DNA of 64,000 nt, taken from Aspidapion aeneum. Its lineage: Eukaryota > Arthropoda > Insecta > Coleoptera > Brentidae. The notes beneath the pieces are model-generated. The model was not told the DNA's origin. It was given only the letters and a program-made list of their open reading frames with translations, and did not search any database. Below are positions 20,642 to 30,853 of this stretch, in pieces (within the stretch, counting starts at the first letter, position 1; each line of letters opens with the position of its first letter). Location: the NCBI GenBank assembly GCA_963576565.1, contig OY755039.1, positions 138,569,369-138,633,368 on the forward strand, in the 5' to 3' direction. The position numbers and the translations under genes were made by a program.

Positions 20642-21432
20642 AGGGTTTTTCAAAATTCAATAACATAATTTTAGCGTTGAATTCCTAAATTGATTTTAAG
20701 ATAGAAAGTTTATATACATATAGGTCCGTAAACGTTTAGTTTTCCAGATACAGAGTGTTAAAGTTTAATTAGTCTCGGATGAATACGGGGAACGGTTTCA
20801 TCAAGACATCGCTAAGTTGTGGAAAAGCGGTTTTCAGGGAAGTGAAATGCAATCATGTTGGCGGAGTACTGCTGGTTTTTGAAACGAGAGGGTTGTACGT
20901 TAGGGTATAAAAGGAAAGCAAGCACCAAGTGAAGGTACGAAAGTTCTTATTTATCAGTGCCGCACCCAGGAATATGTCTTAGGGGGCCCGACGCCTCTAT
21001 AGCCTCATGATGTCGAATTTTAAGCTATTTTTTGTGTTTTTTTATGAAACATGTTGAACATATGTAAAAAAATCTAAGGCTTGGGGCAGTCCATGTATTT
21101 ATTATTGTTTGAAACTAAAATAACTCTCTTTATACTTAAAAATTTAAATTTATGTCGATAATATTATAATTATTATCGAAAAATGATAAAAATAGGTAAA
21201 AGGGCTGCTCCCTCAAGGTGGGTGGTAGAAGAAAACGCAAGCTATATTTGGATTCAGGGCGTCGTCTTACATAAGAATCGGGGGAAATAATGCCAGGGGT
21301 CAAGATTTTTTTTGTTGCAGATCAGTATTACTTGTTTTACAATGTTTCATTTGAAGTGAACAATATTTTTAATCGTTTTTGGGTAAATGACAAACCAATT
21401 TAACAATTTCTAAACTTGTGTATTATTCTTAC
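20642..21432. other. LRR intron 2, no clear feature
   Basis: AT-rich sequence with a short GC-richer patch at 20960-21000. No element ends or coding signal recognised. Confidence 0.4.
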
Positions 21433-21768
21433 CTTTAACATTTTTAAAAGCTTTATAAGGTATGGCAGTAATTAAATTATTCTTGAAGTTTAACTCCAAA
21501 ATATTGGGACTCCGGAAAAACCATTCACTAGACCAATATGCAATCCTGTTTTCATCCAAAAACAGAATTCTCAAATTCGGCAAATCGTTGAATGCTTCAG
21601 GATGCACAGTTTCTATCTGATTACTTGTTAGACAGAGTTCTGATAGTAGTAAATTGTTAAAAACCCCTTCTCTAACGGTTGAAAAATTGTTGTGCCGAAT
21701 TTTGATCATATATAGGTTTGGCAGGTTTGAAAAGCACCCTGGTTTCAGCTCTGTTATCCTATCGCTGT
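21433..21768 (-). CDS. Secreted LRR protein, exon 2 (LRR array)
   Basis: Between acceptor TTTATTTCAG and donor GTAAGA. The frame reads DRITELKPGCFSNLPNLYMI and on through LCLTSNQIETVHPEAFNDL, LRILFLDENRIAYW and ILELNFKNNLITAIPYKAF: about four tandem leucine-rich repeats of 24 residues with conserved N. Split codons GAC (5') and GGC (3') join exactly to exons 1 and 3. Such secreted insect LRR proteins often act in adhesion, immunity or matrix binding; the specific role here is unknown. Confidence 0.92.
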
Positions 21769-22266
21769 CTGAAATAAAATTTAAATTAAAATATTTTCTG
21801 TGCAGAAAAAAAATTGTTTAAAATTACTTCTCGAATGTTTGAAAAATTGTTGTGTCGAATTTTAATCATATAAATGGATCCATGACGGATCTGATACCTT
21901 CCTAGCTAGCCTATTAGCACACTTCAATAGGGTGTTTGACAGTAGTAAAAAATAAATATATTTTTATTTTTAGATATCTCTTTAGGTCTTGGGAATGCTA
22001 AAAACAAACTTTTTTGTTTAATTTTTTATCAAATTCATAGTTCTTTTAACTAAATAAATTCATTGAATTAAAACAATTAGCCACGTGATTCAAAACAGAC
22101 GGTCTACCAATCAGCTGCGAGTGACGTCACAAAACAGTAAACGCCTCGAACGAACCTATTTTCAGTGTTATTTTCTTATGGATGGTAATGTTTGCTTTGG
22201 TTTAAAGTGCGAATTATCGTCCTAAATTAGATTTTATTTTGTGTTTTGCTTATAAAAACATTTTCA

Positions 22267-22395
22267 ATGGAAAACGGATTCTCCAAAGCCGATAGCTCCA
22301 ACTTGCCAATGCTGAATTCCTTTATGGTGGCAGGCTTCTTTGCCAACAACAGTGATTTTTGTTCTGCGGAATTTAGAAACGTTAAAAATGTTGAT
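22267..22395 (+). pseudogene. First exon of a YqaJ-associated (SWIM/YqaJ) transposon protein
   Basis: ATG opens 43 codons ending at GAT before GTAAGT. The peptide includes LNSFMVAGFFANNSDFCSAE and then FRNVKNV; the pattern FM..FF..N..F.SAE.R.VK is what I know from the N-terminus of insect SWIM/YqaJ transposon proteins. The exon is intact but its downstream exons are absent, so no full protein can be made. Confidence 0.65.
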
Positions 22396-22582
22396 GTAAG
22401 TATTCGATGAGTTGTTTTGTATATAACTGAAATTTTTTTACGATATTCTTCGCCTACTTTTACTCATTTAGATTTTGAGCTTAGGTTATATGTTTTGCTT
22501 TTTTGTTTAATATGCTACTTATAATAGATTCAATTAAATACCCAATCATTATTAATAAAATTAAAAATCATGTAATAAACCG

Positions 22583-22855
22583 AGGGGGGGGGGCAGGTAG
22601 GAAAAAAGTATACAACGACCAGCAATACTTGAAATACTGCATAGGTTACACTGCATAGTCCTGCTTAGGTACTGCCTAGTCCTGCCTATGCACTGCCTAG
22701 TCTTGCATATGCACTGCTCACTCCAACATTTAGCCTGCATCTGCACTGCGTAATCCTGCATTTAGAGGTACTCCCTAGTCCTGCCTAATAACTGCCTAGC
22801 ACCGCCTAAAAATTTGTACACCTTTCTGCCTATTATAATTGTTCACCCCTTGTAA
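22583..22855. repeat. CTGCCTAGTC minisatellite with CCGAGGGG/TTCACCCC edges
   Basis: About 15-18 irregular units of 10 bp on CTGCCTAGTC and CTGCATATGC, bounded by AAACCGAGGGGGG on the left and TTGTACACC, then TGTTCACCCCTTG, on the right. The edges resemble those of the CACAATC elements at 2760 and 6005, although the monomer differs. Inserted in the ISL2EU-like element. Confidence 0.65.
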
Positions 22856-22954
22856 TAAACATAACCTCAAAAATTTCATAGTCATTTACGAAATAGTTAT
22901 ATATATTATAGACAACGTGAGAAAAATTAATAGAAACAATTTAGTTATACTCAC

Positions 22955-23137
22955 ATCAAAGTGATCTTCACAAATGTAAAGTGAAGATGTATTAGATAAG
23001 GCCCCTGGGTCGCTTCGAGCAAATTCTAGCCATTTTTTCCGTTCTTTTACTGCTGTAGGCACATAAATAAATAGTTTTTCATGTTTTTTTATGCTAGTAT
23101 TCGAACACTGAGGCACTACACACCACTTATAGGACAT
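22955..23137 (-). pseudogene. THAP zinc-finger first exon (transposon protein)
   Basis: The minus-strand ATG opens 61 codons: MSYKWCVVPQCSN, then FIYVPTAVKERKKWLEFAR and LYICEDHFD before a GTGAGT donor. Cys6, Cys11, the central Trp and the final CxxH match the C2CH THAP DNA-binding finger. THAP domains sit at the N-terminus of several insect transposases including ISL2EU. The exon is intact but has no downstream partner. Confidence 0.85.
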
Positions 23138-23469
23138 TTTTTTACATAAAAAACAGTAAAAACACAGACCAAAAACAAATAAACACTTAAAAGCCATGTA
23201 TCTGTCCGCGAGTTTACTGCGCTGTGACGTCATTGCAACGGCATGCTAGAAATGAGCGTTTAAGCGGCAAATTCAAATCGGAAATTAGAAAACTTGATTT
23301 TAAATGTAGTCATGATAAAATATACTATTTTAATAATTTTGCGTAGCAAATTAGGGATCTATGTATCATTCTAAACTCTTTTCTGAAATTTGTCAAATAC
23401 CCTATTGAAGCCAAGATATATCAGCCTTGAAACAAGTTTTTTTGTAAATATCTCAGGATGAAAATTTTA

Positions 23470-23815
23470 TTAAAAATATTTGTTTTACAGACGAAAGTAC
23501 GTTTTCAATTCATAGCCGTCACAATCCTTTCGTTGTTCGTTACTGGCCACGGAAAAATAAACATTTGCATACTGCAGAACAGACCCATTATCCTCAAAAA
23601 CTTAATGTCAGGACTGGGATTTTGGGTGACAATATCATTGGTCCTTTTTTCATCAATGGTAATTTACGAGGGATACATTATTTAGCTCTGCTGCAGGACC
23701 ATATTATTCCTGCGTTTCGCCAGGTGCCAAATGTTGATTTGAACCAAATTTGGTTTATGCAAGATGGTTGCCCAGCTCATGACACTTTACCTGTAAGAGT
23801 GTTTTTAAATTAACC
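23470..23815 (+). pseudogene. Tc1/mariner-superfamily transposase, first fragment
   Basis: Plus-strand frame reads FTDESTFSIHSRHNP, RYWPRKNKHLHT, KLNVRTGILGDNIIGPFF and IWFMQDGCPAH. The DE of FTDE and the D of MQDG are the first two catalytic acids of the DDE/D domain. The upstream HTH region is not present. The frame is cut at 23816 by an insertion and resumes at 24777. Confidence 0.85.
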
Positions 23816-24136
23816 GAATTGTAGATTTCTCCAGGGTGAAGTCCTTGAACCATTGTTAAAGGAGAAGAAACGAAAAGTCCTGCTTACTTCACAAATATTT
23901 TATTGTCTAATCACGACGCGTTTCGGTTTTTAAAAAACCATTATCAAGTGGTCTGGTAGACAGTTAAGAATCATCTTTGAAACAAATGAAAAACTGGAAC
24001 ACACAAAAATAAAAAATTAAAAAACATTTAAAACAGTCTAAAACAACATACAGATTAAAAATCAGTCAAACGGACATAAACACGTAATTTTAATAAAATA
24101 CAATTAATTGACAAAGAAGATATCATATATATCATA
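23816..24136. mobile_element. Insertion with hammerhead-like motif 3
   Basis: Splits the Tc1-like transposase. On the minus strand, TTGATAATGG, a short loop and CCGAAACGCGTCGTG (23911-23953) resemble the hammerhead-like boxes at the other sites. Noncoding; the exact left edge is uncertain. Confidence 0.45.
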
Positions 24137-24775
24137 TAGGTACTATACTATAGTTGATGTTGTATTAAAGTGGCACCGCGTCATAGCTATGGTAAACCAA
24201 ATTTTGCGGCAAAATCTATGTAAAGAAGCCTTAAAAAATTAGTGTTTCACTTTGTACATGCAATGTGCCGCTCGGGGTTTAATGTTCGGAGGATAAACCA
24301 CTAATACATTTTAAAGGAGAGATGAAATAGGTACTTACCTAATAAATAAAGATCCGAAACAGAAAAGAGGATCCAAAATTATATTAAAATGTGCGCAAAT
24401 ATTGATTTAGTTGCAAAAACGCTAATTTGTTTTGTAAAAAGCTCCGTCATAATTTGTTTGACATAAACAGTCAAAACAACAACGTATAGAAAGCGTCAAA
24501 GCCCGGCTTAATCAATAATATGTTCGTAACAACCAGATAAGAGTATATATGTTCCTTTCTAATGAAATCGTTTAGAAGAAGACATCAATAAAAAGTAAGT
24601 AAAATGGTAAGCTAATGACTAATTATTGCAGTGCCTTATTTTGGGAATCAATATCAATAAAAAAATTAAAGGAAGTGCGTGCCACTGTATGTACCCCTCT
24701 ACTCCCTTCCCGCCCATCAAGGTTTTGATGACGCGGTGTCACTTTAATAGAACATCAACTATAGGCAAGGTACTA
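24137..24775. mobile_element. MITE with about 37-bp inverted ends
   Basis: Left end CTATAGTTGATGTTGTATTA..GGCACCGCGTCA; right end TGACGCGGTGTCAC..AACATCAACTATAG. AGGTACTAT occurs just outside both ends and may be an 8-9 bp target duplication, as for hAT. Noncoding. Nested in the transposase. Confidence 0.6.
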
Positions 24776-24776
24776 T

Positions 24777-24930
24777 CAGCTGGCCTCTGAGATCACCAGA
24801 TTTGTCACTCAATGATTTTTACTTATGGGGCTATCCAAAAAGCCAAATTTATTCGAATGGTCATTTAAGAGCTACCACTATGTTTCGAATTCTATTTTTG
24901 TTAAAGAAACTCACCCATACCCACCCGAAT
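24777..24930 (+). pseudogene. Tc1/mariner-superfamily transposase, second fragment
   Basis: Reads WPLRSPDLSLNDFYLWGYPK and on to SQIYSNGH. SPDLSLND carries the third catalytic Asp and the W.P.RSPDL motif typical of the end of the DDE/D domain, continuing the fragment that ends at 23815. The C-terminal part is broken again by the Tigger element. Confidence 0.82.
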
Positions 24931-24979
24931 TCCGCCATGAAATGAATTTATCAAAAAATTCTGCTGTAATAATGAAATA

Positions 24980-25909
24980 CAGTGAAGTCCGGATATAACG
25001 AACCTCAAAAATGAACTAAATACGGTTCGTTATATCCGAGGTTCGTTATAAACAGTAATAAATAAATTTTGTTTAATTTTTTGTGTTTCTTTTTTTAATA
25101 GTATCCAAGATTAAGGAAACTAAAAATATTACAAAAAATACTATAAATTTTTATATTTTTAAAAAAAGGCAGAATACATACATAAAAGAAGCCTAAATCT
25201 TTTTTTTTTATTATTATGAAATCCATAATTTTTGTGTGTACATTTCTACTTGAAAAATATTCCCTGTTTATATAGCTTTCAAGGTTACAAAATGATGCTC
25301 ATATTTTATCAGGAACTTGGCGTGATTCCAAAAAATTACGAGTTTCCGAAATTTTGTTTTCTATTTCACGAATGGTTGGAACATAAACCTTAGTGACTTC
25401 AACAGAATTATCTTGAACAGGATCATCATTATCTTCGTCATTCTCACTTGAAACCATGTTTGAGGTTACGGAGAGATTACAATTTGCTCATCAGTCAACG
25501 TTTCCCTTGCTACAATCTTTATCAATAGTTACATAATCGTTAAAGTCGAAGTCACACATTTTTCTATTAGCTTGTTCTTCTACTAAATCAAGCATATCAT
25601 TGTCGAATTCATACTCGTGATCATATTCTGGGTCTTGTGCATGTCTTTGCAAACATTCGTGTCGTTGCCGTATCGTCTAGTGTGAAAACGTCCATTGTCT
25701 GCTTATATAAAGTTCGTTTTAAAAGAAAAATACATATTCTAGATTATTAAAATTAGGTTCGCTATATCCGGAAGTTCGCTATAAGCGGGATCGTTATAAC
25801 CAGTAAGACAATACATGAGTATTTATGGATGACGTTTCGTATAAAGAAAAAAGGTTCGTATTAACCAGAAGTTCGCTATAAACGGGTTCGTTATAAGCGG
25901 ACTTCACTG
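24980..25909. mobile_element. pogo/Tigger-type element with TA duplication
   Basis: Ends CAGTGAAGTCCGGATATAAC and its complement TTATAAGCGGACTTCACTG, flanked by TA (24978-24979, 25910-25911). Extra internal ATAACGAAC-type motifs repeat near both ends. This terminus is the Tigger/pogo signature. Length 930 bp, so most of the transposase gene is deleted; its C-terminal tail remains on the minus strand. Confidence 0.9.
25299..25665 (-). pseudogene. C-terminal tail of a pogo/Tigger transposase
   Basis: Minus-strand reading DPEYDHEYEFDNDMLDL, FDFNDYVTIDKD, then after a frameshift MVSSENDEDNDDPVQD and VPTIREIENKISETRNFLES, ending in TGA. An acidic tail followed by a helix near the C-terminus is typical of insect Tigger transposases. 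The catalytic domain is missing. Confidence 0.6.
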
Positions 25910-25911
25910 TA

Positions 25912-26218
25912 TATTGCACAGGGCGTAAATTAAAACAGCCATGCTCCACGCACAAAACCAATGGAAGTACGAACAACTGATGGCTTGTGCCAGGCTCAAA
26001 ATTCCATTGATTTTTCCGATTTAAACAACGCTAAAATGTCCACTCCCCGATCACTGTCGCTCATATAGGCTGCAGATAAAATCTATCTCTATTCAAAGAA
26101 GCCAAGAGAAAAGTGGCAGCGTGTTCAACGCTGCTATGGCTTTCAGTACTTTCAGTGGGCCCCATTCATCGCGGAGTGTGATCCACTACATTGCACAGGG
26201 TCACCGCATTTCATATAA
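25912..26218. other. Flank, probably the Tc1-like element's 3' part
   Basis: TATTGCACAGGGCG (25912) and CATTGCACAGGGTCACCGC (26190) recur. The reading IHYIAQGHRI near 26178 resembles mariner-type transposase C-termini but is too short to be sure. Confidence 0.3.
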
Positions 26219-28672
26219 TATAAACTGCTCAAAAATTGAAGTGAGCCACCCCATTTTTTTGGACATTTTTAAAGTAAATTTATTCCTAAACGAAACGGTC
26301 AATTCCCACACAGTTTTCTATGTGATATAGCTTTGATTGTCCTCTTTTAGTGTATGGTTTTCTTGTTGTTCTGCGCTTGACAAATACCTTCATAGAGTGG
26401 CTACAACGCAAGTGTAACAAAAGTGCGAAAGTTTGCACGGCTCCAATTTGCCGTACGATTTTTTAAAAATATAGTTTAATGACACAAAATGACAGTCAGT
26501 TCAAGCGAAAAAAAGTTATTTCTCAGTTTTTTAAATTTCTCTTTAGTTTCCGAGATATTATTTTTTTTTCATAAAATTGTACTTTTTCTGATTTTTGGTT
26601 TGACGTTTCTACCCGGTTTGACCCATAGCCACCAAATTTGCTATGAGGTAATCCAAGTATTGGCCCTTTCGAACCTTGTATGCCATTGTACTCTAGATGA
26701 CCACTGAGCACAATCAGGGGCGTGCAAAAATAATTTTTCATAAATTCTCCTTTTTATGAGCAAACCTGAGTTTCAACTTCTGTAGGTGACCTGATATCAA
26801 GTCTAGGTAAATGCAAAACACGTTTTATTGAAGTTTGAACATTTATGCCGGGACGGTTTTTTCATTTTTGTTAAAATATCACCATGATGATTTTTTGTAA
26901 AAATGCCAGTTATTTCGCAAAGTCTATGGATTCAAGCGAATTTTCTCACACCACTACTGATGATTTTGATGCTGCCTCAGTAAAAGTCATAGAGCAGTGC
27001 TTATGCCACGTGTGCCATCCGATTTGAGTTGTAATATCTCATAAACGAAAGTTTTAAGAGTTGAAAAAAACTGTAATGTGAAATGCGTTGGAATCAGAAA
27101 TCTTATGTTTTGGTTGTGCTTGTCATCTTGAGCATTTTAAGGTATCATACGCAAAAATAGGTTAAGAAATAAAAAAGTTACTACCAAAAAATATTTTAGT
27201 GACCTTATTTACAAAGCAATTTTGCTCCCCGATCACTCATTTCTTGACCGATTCCTATAAACGATACAGGAATCGAAATGCTCGGAAGATGGAGGCTGAT
27301 AAAACGAGACAACCAAAATTATTAGGTACTGTTGGATCACTGTTTAGGAAAAGTTAAAAAAATTGAATCTGTTTTTAAATAGGCCTACCAACAACCCCTA
27401 TCATTGCAGTGCCCTTCGGGCCATTAGAATGACAGATAAAACAAACGTCTTGTGTCAGTCCTGTTTTATCCGAAGGGCACTGATACGATATAGGCGTTGT
27501 TGGTAGGCCTATGTAAAAACTGATTTAATTTTTCTAACTTTTCCTAAATAGTGATCCAACAGTACCTAATAATTTTGGTGGTCTCGTTTTATCAGCCTCT
27601 ATCTTCCGAGCATTTTGATGTATCGTTTACAGGAATCGGTCAAGAAATGAGTGATCGGGGAGCAAAATTGCTTTGTAAATAAGGTCACTAAAATTTCTTA
27701 TCGGTAGTTACTTTTTTATTTCTCAACCAATCGTTGCGTATGAAACATTAAAATGCTCAATACGCCAAGCGTAACCAAAGCATAACATTTCTGGCTCCGA
27801 CGCAGTTCACATTTCACTTTTTTCCACTCTTAAAACTTTGGTTTGTGAGATATTACAACCTAAATCAGATGGCACACGTGGCATAAGCTCTGCTCTACGA
27901 TTTTTACTGAGGCAGAATCAAAATCATCTGTGGTGGTGTGAGAAAATTCGCTTGAATCCATGGACTTTGCGAGATTACTGGCATTTATACAAAAAATCAT
28001 CCTGACCCAATGGTGACATTTCAACAAAAATGAAAAAACCGTCTCGGCATAAATGTTCAAACTTCAATAAAACGTGTTTTGCATTTACCTAGACTTGATA
28101 TCAGATCACCTACAGAAGGTGAAACTCAGGTTTGATCATAAAAAGGAGAATTTATGAAAAATTATTTTTGCACGCCCCTGATTGTGCTCAGTGATCATCT
28201 AGGGTACAATGACGTACAAGGTTCGAAAAGGCCAATATTTGGGTTGCCTTATAGCAAATTTGGTGGCTATGGTTCAAACCGGGTAGAAACGCCAAACTAA
28301 AAATCAGAAAAAGTACAATTTTATGAAAAAAAAATCATATCTCGGAAACTAAAGAGAAATTTTAAAAAGTGAGAAATAACTTTTTTTGGCTTTAGCTGCC
28401 TGTCATTTTGTGTTATTAAAATTTTTTCGAAAAAAATCGTACGGGAAATGGGAGCCGTGCAAACTTTCACACTTTTGTTACACTTGCGTTGTAGCCACCC
28501 TGTGGAGCTATCTGTCAAGCGCAGGACAACAAAGAAACCAAACATTAAAAGATGATAATCAAAGCTATATCACATAGAAAACTGTGTGGAAATTGCCCGT
28601 TTAGTTTAGGAATAAATTTACTTTAAAAATGTCCAAAAAAATGGTCCAATTCAATTTTTGAGCAGTTTATAA
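26219..28672. mobile_element. 2.4-kb palindromic element, arms about 1.2 kb
   Basis: The left arm runs from TATAAACTGCTCAAAAATTG to about 27420. The right arm is its reverse complement from about 27470 to GAGCAGTTTATA at 28672. The arms differ by scattered substitutions and small gaps, so they are old. The spacer at about 27421-27469 includes CCATTAGAATGACAG. No coding sequence; open frames in the arms are mirror artefacts. Superfamily not recognised. Confidence 0.85.
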
Positions 28673-28709
28673 ATCAAAAAGAAATGCATAAAATAAAAAC
28701 CAATATGTA

Positions 28710-29930
28710 CAGGGTGTCCCAAATTGGGCACTTTTAGGGGGTTTAAGGTACTTCTAGGGGAGACTTCTAGGGGTACTTCTAGGGGACTCAAATTTCAAGA
28801 GAAGACTTATGGTGAAAACCGCATTTTGAAATATCGTCTCGTCTTTGAGCTACGGGGGCTTTTTGAAAAGTCTGCATTTTTGAAGGGGGTCTATAACTTC
28901 GTTATTAGTGGAAATTTTAATTTAGGGTAAATTGCAATTTAATAGACTTTGTTACGAGGAATTCACCCGCTAAATTATATTTTAACTGTCACTTTTAGTT
29001 TTTGAGATATGACATAAAGTTGCATTTTTTCTTATGGAATGGCCTATATTTTAATTAATTTTCGAATTCGTCATTGAATTCTTTTCAAAATGATGTATCA
29101 TATGTCATAGTTTGATTGAGCGGTTTAGGTTATATTCAGCTTTTTCACTTATTTCTAGTGCGCTATGATTTCCTGGCAGGTAAAGGCAGGCAGGTATTTT
29201 TATTATTTTACACAGTCACAAATATAGTAAGGCTGGTTTGGAAAAATTATAATTCAGCTGACGGCTCTCAAAGCCTAGTTATAAAAAGTTTTAAAAAATG
29301 ATACATATTTCAAATTAAAATTAAAACGCTTTTGTGCAAAATAATTTCATATCAAAGCGTAATGTCAAATTGTTTAAACAATTGAAAACAATGACAAAAC
29401 GCCAAGACGCAAGGCCAACTTGATTAGCATAGTATAAGACAACAAAACTCTAGGAGCATTGAAGTAGGATTTGACCGCAAGGCTTTCACGTCAATGGCGC
29501 ATGACGTCATTCAACGCACACTAGACAAAAATAAAAAACTTTAATTATCTCCGAAACCGCTCAATCAAACTATGACATATGATACAGCATTTTGAAAAGA
29601 ATTCAATCACGAATTCGAAAATTAATTAAAATATAGGCCATTCCATAAGAAAAAATGCAACTTTATGTCATATCTCAAAAACTAAAAGTGACAGTTAAAA
29701 TTTAATTTAGCGGTTGAATTCCTCGTGACAGTCTATAAAATTGCAATTTACTCTAAATCAATATTTCCAATAATAACGAAGTAGCTCAAAGAAGAGACGA
29801 TATTTGAAAATGCGGTTTTCACTATAAGTCTTCTATTGAAATTTGAGCCTCGTAATGCGTGGTCAGTTTTTCTCTGTCTTCCCTAGAAGTACCTTAAACC
29901 CCCCAAAAGTGCCCAATTTGGGACACCCTG
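28710..29930. mobile_element. 1.2-kb foldback MITE, copy 3 (complete)
   Basis: CAGGGTGTCCCAAATTGGGC at the left and its complement at the right, flanked by TA (28708-28709, 29931-29932). Arms of about 400 bp; the centre carries TTTGTGCAAAATAATTTCAT and AATTGTTTAAACAATT. The left arm has a small local duplication of ACTTCTAGGGG. No transposase. In LRR intron 1, close to exon 1. Confidence 0.92.
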
Positions 29931-30083
29931 TATGTATATGTTATATATTTTTTAAAAATAAAAAAAAACCTGTTTTTGCAGAAAAATACGATAGTGCCAT
30001 GGCACCGTAAGACTACCTCACCAGCCGCGTTGTGGACTACTATTTTTAACTCAATTTTCGAAAAAAATGCGAAATATACTCAC

Positions 30084-30360
30084 CCAGAATGATGTCCACT
30101 AATTTTGGCAGACCAGAAATGGCATTCTTTTTTAGCACAGGCACAACTTCGTTAACGATTTGTATTAACGTCACTTTTTTAAACTGGTCACTATATTGAA
30201 GTTGAAAACAACCTGAAACTGTTGCAATATCTTTTGCTCCAACCAAAGTTACGTTTGTACCAAAAAATGTCGGTTCACAAACAATGTCTGTTACGTTTTT
30301 TTGACAATTCACTAATTTTATTAAAAAAATAGTCATGAAAAAAAGTATTCTTAGCACCAT
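30084..30360 (-). CDS. Secreted LRR protein, exon 1 (signal peptide, N-cap)
   Basis: MVLRILFFMTIFLIKLVNC is a clear signal peptide. It is followed by an N-terminal cap-like region (VTDIVCEPTFFGTNVTL, GCFQLQY) and the first LRR-like segment ending PKLVDIILG. The donor is GTGAGT at 30078-30083, phase 1. I chose the ATG at 30360 because it places the hydrophobic core directly at the start; an upstream in-frame ATG at 30417 would add 19 residues. The four exons join to 312 aa without a stop. Specific family unknown. Confidence 0.85.
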
Positions 30361-30637
30361 TTTCAGTTTGATTCTGTTTGGGGCGTAATTTACACTTTTT
30401 TGACAACTTAGTTGCATATCTTTGTAATACGAATGATATACTGCTCTTCACAAACAGCGGCGTGTATATAATGAAGGCATTTATTTCCTTATAAATTCAT
30501 TAGTACTAAACCGATTTTGATGAATTATTGAATTGAATTAATTAGAGGGTAAGTCGACATCAATTCAACCAATTTAAAAATATTTTTGAACCTTGAGTTT
30601 TTTGATGATGGTGAGTTTTTGTCTAGTTATTGTCCGC
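30361..30637. other. Upstream flank of the LRR gene
   Basis: Presumed promoter region by position only. No recognisable core element or repeat. Confidence 0.35.
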
Positions 30638-30853
30638 TTAATAAAAAGTAAAAATACAAATTTTTAAATTTTTTGGTTGCATATTTTTTGAGTTATGCGT
30701 TTCCAAAAATAAAAATATTGACTCATTTTTAGCCTGCATCGGTTTCTTTAAACTTCTATAATTTTTAAACCATTTAAGACAATTAGCTGTACACTCGCTA
30801 CCTGTAGAGAACGATTCACAAGCCAAACTTTGATGTGTTGATAACCTCATTTC
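30638..30853 (-). CDS. Possible terminal exon or pseudogene fragment, unidentified
   Basis: After a good acceptor (TTTTTTTTAG) the minus strand reads EMRLSTHQSLACESFSTGSE, ..CTANCLKWFKNYRSLKK and ..NESIFLFLETHNSK before ending in TAA. Residue use looks like a real protein rather than AT-rich noise. I do not recognise it, and no upstream exon was found. It may be a transposon or host-gene remnant. Confidence 0.3.
   Translation of the reverse strand, partial: EMRLSTHQSLACESFSTGSECTANCLKWFKNYRSLKKPMQAKNESIFLFLETHNSKNMQPKNLKICIFTFY

Larger units (their letters stand above)
21922..23410. mobile_element. ISL2EU-like DNA transposon, internally deleted
   Basis: Inverted ends CTTCAATAGGGTRTTTGACA (21922-21941; complement at 23391-23410). 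The left end carries the first exon of a YqaJ-associated protein on the plus strand, and the right end the first exon of a THAP protein on the minus strand. The two genes point at each other and everything between their first exons is missing or replaced by a minisatellite. Elements with a THAP transposase and a YqaJ-type nuclease are known as ISL2EU. This copy cannot move by itself. It lies in LRR intron 1. Confidence 0.75.

Noticed and set aside
22267..23137. Two host genes (YqaJ-like and THAP-like) in the LRR intron
   Set aside because: They face each other, stop after their first exons and lie between matching inverted ends, so a transposon remnant is the better reading.
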